A stretch of 64,000 nucleotides of DNA, taken from contig JBPOJA010000026.1 in NCBI GenBank assembly GCA_052034085.1, positions 1-64,000 of the forward strand. Reading direction: 5' to 3'. Numbering within the stretch: position 1 is the stretch's first letter; each line of letters begins with the position of its first letter. A program made the position numbers and the translations under genes. Of this stretch, positions 25,273-35,500 are shown piece by piece. Below the pieces are notes generated by a model. That model did not search any database and was not told the DNA's origin. It worked only from the letters and a program-made list of their open reading frames with translations. Source of the DNA: UBA1426 sp052034085 (lineage in GTDB: Bacteria > Bacillota > Clostridia > Peptostreptococcales > Anaerovoracaceae).

Positions 25273-26884
25273 ATTCTCTATATGATAGGTTATCACTGCC
25301 GGCCCAACTATGCAATGATAATATATACCAGATCAGCATGGAAAGTCCCCGCAGCGCCGCCGAAAGGCTGATGCCCAGCCAGAGTCCGTTCATGCCCATA
25401 ATGAGGTGGAGCCGCCAGCAGAGAATCGGCCTTAAAAGGTTTGCCCCTATGCTACAGATGCTTGGGGGCAGGGTTTTTCCAAGACCACGGAAGGCCCCCG
25501 AGCAGGTTCCTTCAAAAGCCAGAAACACCAGGCAAATGGCCATTATTTTCAGGTAAACAGCTCCCATGCCGATGATTTCGGGCGGCTCCCTGAGAAATAG
25601 CGAAAAGAAGAATCCCCCAAAAGCCACCAGCAGGAAAGTTACAAATAGCTCCCATATCAGGAGCGCCGCCGTGGCGATTTTGAAGGATCTTCGGATTCTG
25701 TTCCACTTTTTTGCCCCGTAATTTTGCCCTACGAAAGCGGTCATGGCGGATGAAAATCCTATGCCAACCATCCAGGAGAGGGATTCAATCTGGCTGCCTA
25801 CCCGGTTGATGGCAACTGCCATTTCTCCGTACCAGGCTGCCGCCATTGCCGTGACCACCATGGACAGGATGGTGAAGGCGGCGCTTTCCAATGCCAAAGG
25901 CGTGCCCCACCAAAGGATGATTTTGCTGCGTCTTTTCCGCAGTCCCAGCAGACTTTTATGCAAGCCCGGCAGGTCTTTCTCCGAGCTTTGTGGTGTGAAA
26001 TGGCGGGCGTAGGCTCTTCCGCCGTTTTCCGCTTGACGACCGCATGCTCTTCCGCCGCCGAAAATTCTGAAGCCTGAGAAAGGCCTTGTAGCCGGATGCT
26101 TTATAAAAATTATGAACTGCACAAACACCACTATTTCCGCCAGGGAAGTGGCTACTGCGGCTCCGGTCACCCCCCAGCCGAAGTACAGAATCATGAGAGG
26201 ATCCAGAACCATATTAACCAGAAGCCCCACAGCATTTGCCTTGAAGCTGATTTTGGAATTACCTGCACCATTGAAAATGCCTGTTATCGATGCGGAAACA
26301 TAAAAGAAAGGCACGGCCGCCCCTATTATGCGCAGGTACCGAACTGAATTCTGATAAACGGTGGGTTCCTGAACTTTCAGCAGGCTTATGAGGGGTTCGG
26401 GAAATATGATGAAAATAGCTCCGCAAACTATCCCGAGAATCAGGGCTATCCGCACCGAATCCTGGGCATAGTCCCTGGCTTTGCCGGGCTTTCGCTTGCC
26501 CAGATTTTGCGCGGTTCCGATTTCGGCTCCTGTCCGCCCAAGTAGCATGGGAGCAGCGGACAGCCACATATAGAGGCCCGCCAGCCCGCTGGCGGCTACC
26601 GCCATAACCGCATAATCCGTCCGCCCCAGCCAGAACATATCCGTCAGGTTGTAGGCCATCTGCATAAACTGAGTCCCCATGATGGGCAGTGCCACCATGA
26701 GGAGTTTTTTGAGTATGCCGCCTTCAGTGAGATTGCCGGCATCTGAACTTCCTGATTTGTGACCGCCGGCATCTTTTGCCTTTGCTTCGAGGCTACCCGC
26801 ATCTTTTGCCTCGGCTTCGAGGCTACCGGCATCTTTTGCTTTAGCTTCAAGGCCGCCGGCTTGAATTTTTTCTGATGATTCCAT
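25271..26884 (-). CDS. MATE-family efflux transporter
   Basis: A 537-residue multidrug/toxin extrusion protein exchanging Na+ or H+ for organic cations. The 12-helix core starts at ILKKLLMVALPIMGTQFMQM (~residue 58) and is typical in its two-fold design (second half from ~residue 315). It is longer than the usual ~450. An N-terminal soluble extension holds three 10-residue repeats (AKDAGSLEAE-like, from a 30-base tandem at 26771-26860). A charged Gly/Arg-rich insert (~290-312) lies between the halves. No good ribosome site precedes the first ATG, so the true start may be inside the repeat. Confidence 0.85.
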   Translation of the reverse strand: MESSEKIQAGGLEAKAKDAGSLEAEAKDAGSLEAKAKDAGGHKSGSSDAGNLTEGGILKKLLMVALPIMGTQFMQMAYNLTDMFWLGRTDYAVMAVAASGLAGLYMWLSAAPMLLGRTGAEIGTAQNLGKRKPGKARDYAQDSVRIALILGIVCGAIFIIFPEPLISLLKVQEPTVYQNSVRYLRIIGAAVPFFYVSASITGIFNGAGNSKISFKANAVGLLVNMVLDPLMILYFGWGVTGAAVATSLAEIVVFVQFIIFIKHPATRPFSGFRIFGGGRACGRQAENGGRAYARHFTPQSSEKDLPGLHKSLLGLRKRRSKIILWWGTPLALESAAFTILSMVVTAMAAAWYGEMAVAINRVGSQIESLSWMVGIGFSSAMTAFVGQNYGAKKWNRIRRSFKIATAALLIWELFVTFLLVAFGGFFFSLFLREPPEIIGMGAVYLKIMAICLVFLAFEGTCSGAFRGLGKTLPPSICSIGANLLRPILCWRLHLIMGMNGLWLGISLSAALRGLSMLIWYILSLHSWAGSDNLSYRE

Positions 26885-27243
26885 GCCTATGATTATAGAT
26901 GAAAATTAGAGCGTTTTGGGGATTTTGAGCAAATTTTCGACTTATCATTGATTTTTGGCCCCTCGAGTTCGGATTGAATTCGGGCATCTAGAATATTTGC
27001 TCAGAAATCTGAAAGTAAGTGGCAAAATTTCAGATATCCTGAAATTTTGCTTACATCATGCCCGGCCGAGAGCTCCTGCCGGGAGCCTGTGTTGAGAGCT
27101 TCTGCCTGGAGTCCCGGCCTGAAGCCTATGTCGGAAGCTTTTACCTGGAGTCTATGTCGGGAGCTTCTGGCCGGAGCATTTCAAGAAGCCCGACGGCCGC
27201 TTTTTGTCGGCCGCCGGGTGCACCGCCTCAGATGCTGTGCTGT

Positions 27244-27285
27244 AATCCCGAAGAACAGGTAAATAAAAGCCGGTTCTTCGGGATT
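27244..27285. repeat. Hairpin in the 825-base gap 26885-27709
   Basis: AATCCCGAAGAAC (27244-27256) and its exact complement (27273-27285) form a 13-base stem with a 16-base loop. A second perfect 12-base stem is at 27022-27050 (GCAAAATTTCAG and complement). The stretch 27060-27180 holds degenerate GGGAGCTTCTGCC-like repeats. No gene is seen in 26885-27709. Confidence 0.6.
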
Positions 27286-27296
27286 TCAATAGATTT

Positions 27297-27480
27297 TGAG
27301 CTAAAACCGGCGAAGTGCTATGCCGGAATGCAGATATTAGGACGGTTGTGAGCAAAAACACGAGAAGTGCATAGAAAAACTTGGGTGCAAGTCCGAAAAT
27401 CCATAGCACTTCGCTCTTTTTTGCTCATTCCGCTCCTGTTTTCCCGATTTCTGGCTAGCACTTCTCCTCATTTTGCTCAA
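27297..27480. repeat. Nested-palindrome repeat, copy 1 of 3
   Basis: A ~180-base unit with two nested inverted repeats. The outer arms carry GAAGTGCTA (27312-27320) and TAGCACTTC (27456-27464). The inner arms carry GAGCAAAAACACGAGAAGTG (from 27350) and TAGCACTTCGCTC (27404-27416) followed by TTTTTTGCTC. Copies 2 and 3 are at 30077-30255 and 39275-39457. Non-coding. Confidence 0.75.
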
Positions 27481-27488
27481 AAGAAGAG

Positions 27489-27557
27489 CAGAAATTTTTT
27501 GCACAAAAGTCACAGAAATTTTTTGCACAAAAGTCACAGAAATTTTTTTGTGCAAAG
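27489..27557. repeat. 24-base tandem repeat, three copies
   Basis: Two exact copies and a third imperfect copy of a unit beginning CAGAAATTTTTTGCACAAAA follow nested palindrome copy 1. No gene is associated. Confidence 0.8.
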
Positions 27558-27709
27558 TATTGCCACGATATTTTTATTCAAAATACAACATTTTCACTCA
27601 ACTGATGCACCGCAGTTAGTAAGTCGGAAATTTCCGCAAACCAACACTGCACGGACCGCCTGGAATGTGGTATAATTTATCTGAATAATCTGAAAGGAAG
27701 TGATCCCAA

Positions 27710-29974
27710 TTGTCCCGAAATAAAAAACTTCTCAGTATTGCACTAATTCTTATTCTGATTTTGGGTCTTCTGTCCGCCTGCGGCAAAGGGGGCGGCGATG
27801 AGAACGGCACCGAAGAGCCGGGAACTGAGACCACAATCTACACAAGTTTTCTCGAAGCAGTTGATGTAAATTTTGCATATGAAGTTGGGGTTGAGCTGGC
27901 GGAAAATCCCGAATACCACGATTCTCCCATGGGCACCAGGACCGCCGGCAGCGATGCGGAGCACAAGGCAGCTGATTATCTGGCCAACCTGATGGAATCC
28001 ATTGGCCTGCAGGATGTGGAAAAAGTGGGAGTCAAAGTGGACAGATGGCAGTTTAACGGCGCCAGCCTGGTGCTCGAGAGCGATGGCGATGGTGCAGGTG
28101 GTGGCAACAGCGAAAAGAAAGAGATTCTCCTCCACTCATACGCTACCGAGGCAACTCCCAAAGAAGGCATTGATGCGGAAATCATCTATGTGGGCGAAGG
28201 CACTATGGCAGACTACGAGGGTCTTGATGTGAAAGGCAAAATCGTTCTATGCGATGTGAACCAGCGTGACAACTGGTGGGTTACTATGCCCATGCTGGAG
28301 GCCTGGCATCAGGGGGCGGCAGCTTTGCTAGCCGCTTCGACCGAAGGTTTTTCCGAAATCAGCGATGAGGCCTACAATGCCAATGACATCTGCGGACCCA
28401 CAGGCATTCCTTGCGTCAGCATAACTCCCAAGGATTCCGCCTATCTCCAAAGCCTGATGGAAGAAGGTCCGGTCCGCGGCAATCTGAAAGTGGACAACAT
28501 CGTTGAACCCGGAGGTACCTCTTACAACATTGTGGGCAAAATCCCCGGAAAATCATCTGAGGAAATGGTAATCTTCGGCGCCCACTACGATATGTATTTT
28601 ACCAGTTTTCAGGATGACTCAGTTGCTGTGGGCTCGGCACTGGCCATTGCAAAGGCCATGATAGATTCGGGCTACACTCCCGAGAGAGACATCGTTTTCT
28701 GCATTCACGGCTCCGAAGAATGGGGCGCCAGCAACTCCCAGTTTGACTGGACCACCGGAGCCTGGCGCATGATCAACGAGGCGCACCCGGAATGGGCGGG
28801 AAAAACTCTGGCTTTCATCAATTTCGAGCTTCCTGCCTTTGAGTTTGATGACTACACCATGGTTTATTCCGCACCGGAAATGTACACCATGATAGACCGT
28901 TTCGTAAATGAAGAACCTTCACCGGGGCCAGTTGACTGCTTCCCTGACGGGGTTCTCACCGACGGTTTTCAGACTTACACTTATTCCGACGACTTTTCAT
29001 ATTACGTAGCGGGGGTTCCTTCCACTGTGAACGGCTTTTTGCTGGATAAGGATATGGAAGACGTTTTCCCCTTCTACCGGGAGATTTACCATTCCAATTT
29101 TGACACCAAGGAAACCTGCAACTTCAATGTGTTGCGCTTTACCGTGGAGTTTTATGGAGCTTTCGGCATTTACATAGACTCCACCCCTGCCCTGCAGCTG
29201 GATTACACGGCTCACTATGACAGACTGATGGATGCCATAGACGAGGAAACGGCTCTAGCTTACGGTGTGGATTATGACGGCTATATTGCAGCTGCCAAGG
29301 CTTACAAGGAAGCGGCAGAGGATGCTTTCGGAGCTGTTGATGCCCTGAACAAGGCGTATTTTGCTTTGCTCAGCAATGGCAACGGTACTGGGGCAGGTTC
29401 GGGAAATGGGGAGACCGCGGACAATTCAGGCGATCTTGAGAGCGATCTGGAAAGCATATGGGCCGCCGCCCGCGATATGAACAAGAAAAACCTGGCCCTC
29501 TTTAAGCTTACCCAGGACAAGATTCTGGGCCTCATGTACGAACGGCCAATAGTTCCCCACGAGGCGGCCCAGGAAAACCTCATGCTTATGCAGGAAATCA
29601 TTGCTTTGCTGAAAGATGGCGATGTGCAGACTGCGGTGGATGAGTATGCCTGGCAGATTAATAATGTGGAAGAATGGTATGCCATGTATTTCAGCCCAGA
29701 AGTAACCAAAATAGGCTACGATATGTTCTACAGCCCCGACAACAAGCACAATCTCTTCTGGGGCTCCGGCAAGGAATATCTGCCGGCTGAAGTTGAGGAA
29801 GCCACCCGCAGTTTAGTGGCCAGATACGATGAGCAAGGCGGAAAATTCGCGAAGGAAATTGCTGTGTATGAGGCCTCCATCGAAGCCCAAAAGATTGAAT
29901 ACAAGAAAAGGGTCAGCCAGGAAATAGCGGACCTGTACACTCTGACCCAGGCCCTGAAAGGAATTACATATTAG
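27710..29974 (+). CDS. M28-family metallopeptidase lipoprotein
   Basis: A 754-residue exported protein starting at TTG with GAAAGGAAG upstream. The signal peptide ends in the lipobox LGLLSAC (Cys ~24), followed by a short Gly/Glu linker, so it is membrane-anchored outside. The first part includes a protease-associated-like domain (~130-270). The catalytic domain has the zinc ligands in GAHYDMYFTSFQDDSVAVGS and in CIHGSEEWGASNS (Glu-Glu pair), as in M28 aminopeptidases. The last ~230 residues are helical with a Gly-rich break near residue 560. It is followed by a strong terminator and stands alone. It probably trims peptides for amino-acid fermentation. Confidence 0.85.
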   Translation: MSRNKKLLSIALILILILGLLSACGKGGGDENGTEEPGTETTIYTSFLEAVDVNFAYEVGVELAENPEYHDSPMGTRTAGSDAEHKAADYLANLMESIGLQDVEKVGVKVDRWQFNGASLVLESDGDGAGGGNSEKKEILLHSYATEATPKEGIDAEIIYVGEGTMADYEGLDVKGKIVLCDVNQRDNWWVTMPMLEAWHQGAAALLAASTEGFSEISDEAYNANDICGPTGIPCVSITPKDSAYLQSLMEEGPVRGNLKVDNIVEPGGTSYNIVGKIPGKSSEEMVIFGAHYDMYFTSFQDDSVAVGSALAIAKAMIDSGYTPERDIVFCIHGSEEWGASNSQFDWTTGAWRMINEAHPEWAGKTLAFINFELPAFEFDDYTMVYSAPEMYTMIDRFVNEEPSPGPVDCFPDGVLTDGFQTYTYSDDFSYYVAGVPSTVNGFLLDKDMEDVFPFYREIYHSNFDTKETCNFNVLRFTVEFYGAFGIYIDSTPALQLDYTAHYDRLMDAIDEETALAYGVDYDGYIAAAKAYKEAAEDAFGAVDALNKAYFALLSNGNGTGAGSGNGETADNSGDLESDLESIWAAARDMNKKNLALFKLTQDKILGLMYERPIVPHEAAQENLMLMQEIIALLKDGDVQTAVDEYAWQINNVEEWYAMYFSPEVTKIGYDMFYSPDNKHNLFWGSGKEYLPAEVEEATRSLVARYDEQGGKFAKEIAVYEASIEAQKIEYKKRVSQEIADLYTLTQALKGITY

Positions 29975-30015
29975 AGTTTAAGCAAAGTGCTGCATTAAGA
30001 GCTTCTGGAAATGTT

Positions 30016-30057
30016 ACAACCGGGCCGGTCCTAAAAGGCGGCCCGGTTGTTTCTTTT
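30016..30057 (+). terminator. Rho-independent terminator of the M28 peptidase gene
   Basis: A 12-base perfect stem (ACAACCGGGCCG at 30016-30027 and complement at 30039-30050) with an 11-base loop is followed by TTTCTTTT, 41 bases after the stop codon. Confidence 0.92.
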
Positions 30058-30076
30058 ATCGGTTATCGGTGGATTT

Positions 30077-30255
30077 TGAGTTAAAACAGGAGAAGTGCTA
30101 GGCGCGAAAGTGGATATGAGGCTGGCAGTGAGCGAAAACACGAGAAGTGCTAGGAAAAATTGGGGATAAACCCTGAAATCCCTAGCACTTCACATTTTTT
30201 TGCACATTTCAGCCTGGATTTCTTATTTCGGGCTAGCACTTCTCCTGTTTTTGCA
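30077..30255. repeat. Nested-palindrome repeat, copy 2 of 3
   Basis: Same design as copy 1. Outer arms are GAGAAGTGCTAGG (30090-30102) and CTAGCACTTCTCC (30233-30245). Inner arms are GAGCGAAAACACGAGAAGTG (from 30130) and CCTAGCACTTC (30181-30191) before TTTTTTTGCAC. It fills most of the gap between the M28 peptidase terminator and the threonine aldolase stop. Confidence 0.78.
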
Positions 30256-30313
30256 CCCACAAACAGCTCTATCTTGTGTTTCCAATCAGTTGTCTCTGCT
30301 TCGCAGCATCAGG

Positions 30314-31357
30314 CTAGTTGTTTTTGGCCAGAAACTCCTTCATTTTGACTATCATGAAGTCAATGTCTTCGCGGCTCACATTGGCGTTAGTCACAAAACG
30401 CCACTCTCCCAGCTCTTTTCCGTTAACTTTAATGCCGTTGTTAAATAAATATTTAACTAAAGCATCTTCTTCGGTCTTTGACATATCAGGTTCGGTCTGG
30501 AAAAAGACCATATTGATGTCCCGGCGGTCTTCCATGACTTTGATGCCGGGGAGTTTGGAGAGCTGGTCGGCCATGTAGGCTGCATTTTCGTGGTCTATAT
30601 TAAGCCTCTTGGTCATTTGCTCAAGTGCAATGATGCCGGCGGCGCCCAGGATACCGGCCTGCCTCATGCCGCCGCCCATAAGCTTTCTGCCGCGTTTGGC
30701 CTTATCGATGAATTCTTTGCTGCCGACTACCATGGAACCAACCGGCGCTGACAATCCTTTGGACAGACAGAACATTACCGAATCGGCGCAGGCGGCGATT
30801 TCTTTAACATCAATGCCCAGAGCAACTGCCGCATTGAAAATCCGGGCGCCGTCCATGTGAACGGGTATGCCGTATTTTTCGCCTATTGCTTTGATAGCCT
30901 TCAGGTTTTCCAGAGGCACCGCAACTCCTGAACCGTGAGCGTTTTCCACGCAAATCAGCCCGGTCCTGGGATAATGGATATCGTCCGGATCCCTGATGGC
31001 GCCTTCCACTTCGGAGGGGTCAAAGGTGCCGTATTTGGTATCCAGCGTCCAGAGCTGCACGCCTGCTATAACGGCGGCACCTCCTGCCTCATGAATCAGT
31101 ATGTGACTTTCTTTGCCCAGAATTATTTCGTCGCCCCTGTTGGTGTGTGCGAGAATGCAGAGCTGATTGCCGAAAGTTCCGCTGGGCACGAAGAGTGCGG
31201 CTTCTTTTCCAAGCATTTCCGCAGCCAGAGCCTGGAGTCTGTTCATGGTGGGGTCATCATCGTAGACGTCATCTCCTACTTGAGCCTCTGCCATGGCTTT
31301 TCTCATTTCTGCCGTGGGCATGGTTACTGTGTCGCTTCTCAAATCGATGTACTTCAT
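30314..31357 (-). CDS. ltaE: Low-specificity L-threonine aldolase
   Basis: A 347-residue PLP enzyme that splits threonine or allo-threonine to glycine and acetaldehyde. The N-terminus IDLRSDTVTMPTAEMRKAM is diagnostic. VGDDVYDDDPTMNRL follows, HMDGARIFNAAVALG carries the PLP Asp and Arg, and FCLSKGLSAPVGSM holds the Schiff-base Lys (~residue 199). The ribosome site GGGAGACG precedes the ATG. The gene stands alone, with repeats on both sides. Acetaldehyde and glycine would feed fermentation. Confidence 0.94.
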   Translation of the reverse strand: MKYIDLRSDTVTMPTAEMRKAMAEAQVGDDVYDDDPTMNRLQALAAEMLGKEAALFVPSGTFGNQLCILAHTNRGDEIILGKESHILIHEAGGAAVIAGVQLWTLDTKYGTFDPSEVEGAIRDPDDIHYPRTGLICVENAHGSGVAVPLENLKAIKAIGEKYGIPVHMDGARIFNAAVALGIDVKEIAACADSVMFCLSKGLSAPVGSMVVGSKEFIDKAKRGRKLMGGGMRQAGILGAAGIIALEQMTKRLNIDHENAAYMADQLSKLPGIKVMEDRRDINMVFFQTEPDMSKTEEDALVKYLFNNGIKVNGKELGEWRFVTNANVSREDIDFMIVKMKEFLAKNN

Positions 31358-31384
31358 TTTTCGTCTCCCTTTGCAATTTTTGGC

Positions 31385-31470
31385 TTACCGGCACGGAGCC
31401 GGGATGTCTTTTTACAGCCGGCACGGAGCCGGGATGTCTTTTTACAGCCGGCACGGGGCCGGGACATCTG
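31385..31470. repeat. 30-base tandem repeat, three copies
   Basis: Three copies of a unit built on CCGGCACGGAGCCGGGATGT plus CTTTTTA, the last partial, lie between the threonine aldolase start and the terminator of the 301-residue gene. Each unit contains its own CCGGC...GCCGG hairpin and a T run. Confidence 0.8.
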
Positions 31471-31475
31471 AAATT

Positions 31476-31507
31476 AAATGGCTGTGATGATAATATCACA
31501 GCCATTT
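31476..31507 (-). terminator. Terminator-like hairpin after the 301-residue gene
   Basis: AAATGGCTGTGAT (31476-31488) pairs perfectly with its complement at 31495-31507, with a 6-base loop. The flank is A/T-rich rather than a long T run. It closes the four-gene module on the minus strand. Confidence 0.55.
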
Positions 31508-31593
31508 TCACGTTTCAATCGATGTCGCTGAAATCGGACCTTTACCTCAGGACATCTTTGTGCTCAGGTACTAATCTCCGGGCATCTTTGTAC

Positions 31594-32499
31594 TCAGGCC
31601 TTAATCTCCGGGCATCTGAGATAGTGCTCTACAATGCTCAGCAGCTGTTCTCCGCTTAAGGCCAGCAGATTAATTTCTTCGTCGCCCATCGAAAGGTAAA
31701 TTATATCTCTCAGGCCGGCAACAAAAGCAAGTCCGGTGTCAAATGTAACTTCTCCCTCTTCATCCAGGGAAAACAGTTCAAGCACCACCATGGCTTTGGG
31801 TACAAGCATACTTCTTGCCATTTCTGCCAATTCATCATTAAGTCTGTAATCTCCTTCAACCAGGCCCTTTTCTTTCAGGGATTCAAGAAGTTTCTTCACG
31901 TCTGCTTTTTCCGGCGGTTCATAGCCATAGCTTTCGATCAGTATCTTTGTCATACTGTTGCCTTTAGAGTCAAACAAGGCATCCGCCACGGCTTTTTCAT
32001 CGTATGTGTCATGCAGTTCCGCTGCACCGCCCTGATAAAGAAGATTATTTTTTCTGTATGCGTCAACCAGCGCAAACAACACAAGCATCTCTTTTGAAGC
32101 TGCTTCAACTTCGATATCCGCAATCTTCATTTTTCCCATGCCCACAAATTCCGACAGGTAAATCATCATCATGTCAAATTCCAGCAACAGCTTGAATGAC
32201 AGGTCTCCCATATCGTTGTCAATCTGGACATATTTTTCGCCCATCCGGTAAACATATTTTTCAACGATCACCTTATCGTCCTGAATTGCCAGTCTTGCCG
32301 CACCGGTTCCTTTGGCCACCACTTCAAAGACCTCCGCGGCAGCGGCATCGAGGGCTCCGTTTTTCAAAATGCCTTTGCTTTCAAGACTCTTCGCCTCGGA
32401 ACCGTCCATTGGTGCCTCCAGTGTCGTAAAGAGGCTAATCGGGGACTTTTCTTCCAACAGTTCTGCCACATAGGCCACTTCATTTATACTAAGTTTCAT
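31594..32499 (-). CDS. Hypothetical cytoplasmic protein (last gene of secretion module)
   Basis: A 301-residue acidic soluble protein without signal peptide or membrane helix. I do not recognise the family. Two segments look like winged helices: an N-terminal one (INEVAYVAELLEEK to ESKGILKNG) and a second at ~215-245 (VKKLLESLKEKGLVEGDYRLN). The middle is mixed alpha/beta. Its last codons (CPEIKA and stop) and following bases are tandemly copied about twice as a 30-base unit at 31540-31620. It starts 22 bases after the stop of the 1037-residue exported protein, so it is probably its cytoplasmic partner, chaperone or regulator. Function unknown. Confidence 0.75.
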   Translation of the reverse strand: MKLSINEVAYVAELLEEKSPISLFTTLEAPMDGSEAKSLESKGILKNGALDAAAAEVFEVVAKGTGAARLAIQDDKVIVEKYVYRMGEKYVQIDNDMGDLSFKLLLEFDMMMIYLSEFVGMGKMKIADIEVEAASKEMLVLFALVDAYRKNNLLYQGGAAELHDTYDEKAVADALFDSKGNSMTKILIESYGYEPPEKADVKKLLESLKEKGLVEGDYRLNDELAEMARSMLVPKAMVVLELFSLDEEGEVTFDTGLAFVAGLRDIIYLSMGDEEINLLALSGEQLLSIVEHYLRCPEIKA

Positions 32500-32521
32500 C
32501 TCATCAGCTCCTTTACAATCA

Positions 32522-35500
32522 CTATATTAATTTTCGCACTCCGGCGGCAGTTGCCTTGCCCAGGGGTTTGCTCACATATGGTTTAACTACGAAAGAATCT
32601 GTTACATTCTTTCCGAGCTTGGCTCCGAAAACTTTTGTAATGGGGCCTGCCGCGCTTTTGATGAAGCCCGCTCCATCTCCCTCTGTTAATGGGAACTTGG
32701 GAAGAGTGGTCCCGGGAGCCGGCTTGGCCAGCTTATCACTGACATGAAGCATAGCTCCTTTTATCGAGCCTTCCACAAAGCCTTGTGCGGCACCTTCTGC
32801 TCCCTTATCAATATAACCAGCTACGGTTTCACCTGTAACTACTGTGGCAAATTTGCCAGCCGCCCCGGGGACATAACCCCTTGCTGCAGCGGCTGCGCCC
32901 TTCACCGCGCCTTTCTTTAAACTCTTGACGGACCAGTCGCCGGATGCGCCTTCATAAGCCACATTTCTGACAAATTTGTAGCCTGCGTTGATTCCTTTCC
33001 CAACGGGTCCGGTTACCTTTCCCAGAGCATCCATTGAGGCATCGGCAGCATTCATAACTAGCGTGGCTCCGCCTTCTGCCCATGCTCCTACTCTATCCAC
33101 GTGCATCCATCTTTCATATGACTGTTTGTTGAATGCATCATTTATACCTATTATTGCTTCCAGATCAGCCCTCGAAGAGACGTTATATTTCTTGAACAAT
33201 TGACGGTACAGTTCATCTTTTTTGCGCTGTTGATCAATTTTCATTTCAGTTTCCCACACAAGGTAATCCTGAAGCGTCTCGCCTTTTACATTTTTCTCCC
33301 ATTCTCTTTCTATGAATTCCCTGTCTTTTTCAAGATTGGGTTTTACAACTTTCTCATAGGCTTCCATATCTAAGACACCGCCGGTTTCCGGATTGACATA
33401 TTCGCCCGTTGCAGGGTCACGAACATATCTGGATATCCTGCCGGTATGGTCAGTTACCAGTTCAAGCTCATCCGGACCTTCGGGCATGCCTGTTCCCGGT
33501 GTGCCGGGTGTTTGGCCTGCATCCGGCCCTGCGGCCGCGGTTGCCGCAACACCGCTGTCAGGGGCACCGGTCTCGTAACCGCCTTCGGTTGTACCGGCTT
33601 CATGGCCGGCTTCGTAGCCGCCTTCATAGCTGTCGGTGGAAGTGCCGCCATCATATCCCGAATCGCCGCCGTCGTAGCCGCCGTCTTCGTCATATCCGCC
33701 GAAGACACCTCCCGACTCTCCTCCGGAAGCGCCGCCGGTCGCAGCGGCTATTTCGTTGTCACCTACTGAAACAGGATCGTTGGGATCGCCACCTGAGGCC
33801 CCCAGGGCTTCTGCAAGAATTGCCCAGGCCTCTGACTCTCTTTCAGAAATGAGCCTGCCCGAAGGTTTGGGTTTGGGCATTTCTTTAGGCTTAAGCGCAT
33901 TCGAAATAGCTGTGGCAAGAAGGCCTACCAAGGGCGGGAAAAGCATTCCAGCCGCAGCTTCAAAGGGACTGTCGGGGCCCGGAATATTTCCGGCTCCATA
34001 TGCCGCTCCTATGGCAGCAATTACATAGGAAGGAAGTTCATCCTTTACCTTGTAGCCTTTGCCGTTGAGATTGTATGTGTTGCTGTCAGCGCCTTTGTTC
34101 TTTGATGGCATTCTGTCGTAGTAACCGTTGCCGCCGACAGTCACTGAAATTACCCCGTTGATTGCTTTTTCGAAACGAATTTCGCCGTTGGCTGAAATCG
34201 CCGCTTTGTATGGCAGTCCGGTCAGGTCTGCCGCAAATTCCAGTTTGGCAACCGCATAATCCACTCCTCTTTCCAGCACGGGGCAGTTTTGCGAGAACGG
34301 CATGCCTTCGTACTTGCCAATGATTTCAATGAATTCGCCTTTATCAATGACCGCCAGCACCTGATCATAGAGTTCTTTAGACTTCTCGGGTGGATCCACA
34401 TCCCCCATGAGAGTTCTTATCTTATACAGAAATATGTTCATATTGTAAGTGCCGGTGAAAACCGTAAATTCTTCCGGTGCGGGTGAAACACTGACCGAAA
34501 ACACCGGATCCCCGTCTTCGTCAAAATCCAATGCCCATTTATCATCGATGTCTAAGTAATACACTCCCGGAGGCAGTATAATGTCCGGCATAACCATCCA
34601 GAAAGTATTTGGCGCATTTCCGGGGCCGTAGCCCTGGGACTGGAATGCGGCCACCATCTCGTCTTCATCATTATAGATATATATGATGCCCGGCATGGCG
34701 CCTTCGCCGTTGTTCCAGGTGCTAAGAATTATTTCATCGATTATATAGCTTTCATCCAGTTCGAAAGCGGGGGCTTTATATGGTATTTCGACACCCATCC
34801 AGGTCGGTTCCTCCACCAGATCGGAGAGTACCCTATCCCAGAATTCATCGCTGAGTTCCTGGTTGCCGATTACTTCCGGTTCTTCTTCACCTAGCCACTT
34901 TACCAGTTTTTCTTTATATTTTTCATAGGCCTTGAAATCCATGCCTTTGACGAAATAACCCTCTGCCGGCCAGGCACCACCCGCCAGCTGAATCATGTAT
35001 CTGCCTTTGGGCAACACTATGGCATCTTCCGGATAATAGTAAACTATGGTATCGCCCTTCTGGCCTTCAAGCCTCTCGCCGTAATGTGGAGTATAATCCT
35101 CGATGCCTTCGGTATTTTCCAGGTCTCCTATTAGCTCATCCTGTTCTTCGTCCGGTTCTCCATCCGGCATACCTCCCGTGTCATCGTAACCCGGAGGAGG
35201 CGGCGATGAAGGTGGCTGAACTTCTTTTAAGGTACCCACATAGGCTATTTCTCCCGAAAAGCCCTGATAGACATTGCCCTGATCCGAAACCAGAGCCATA
35301 TACATAGGTTCAAGCAGAAGCCCCGGGAATGGAATATAGATGCCAGTCAGCACTGTGGTTTCCTTCACATCAAAGGTGAAGAATGCTTCGGTGCTGGGCT
35401 TGTTAAAATTGCCTCTGAAACCCACTACCAGGGTGTTTGCTCCTTCGTAGGTGAACTGAGAGGTGTACCAGCTGCCCTTTTGAACGATTGCTTTTTCGTA

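Noticed and set aside
24953..25285. Open frame encoding a Gly/Pro/Phe repeat protein
   Set aside because: It is a translation of the GC-rich tandem array, with no ribosome site or conserved domain.
33409..33852. His/Arg-rich open frames opposite the large exported protein
   Set aside because: They are shadows of the Gly/Asp/Tyr-rich linker on the other strand and have no start signals.
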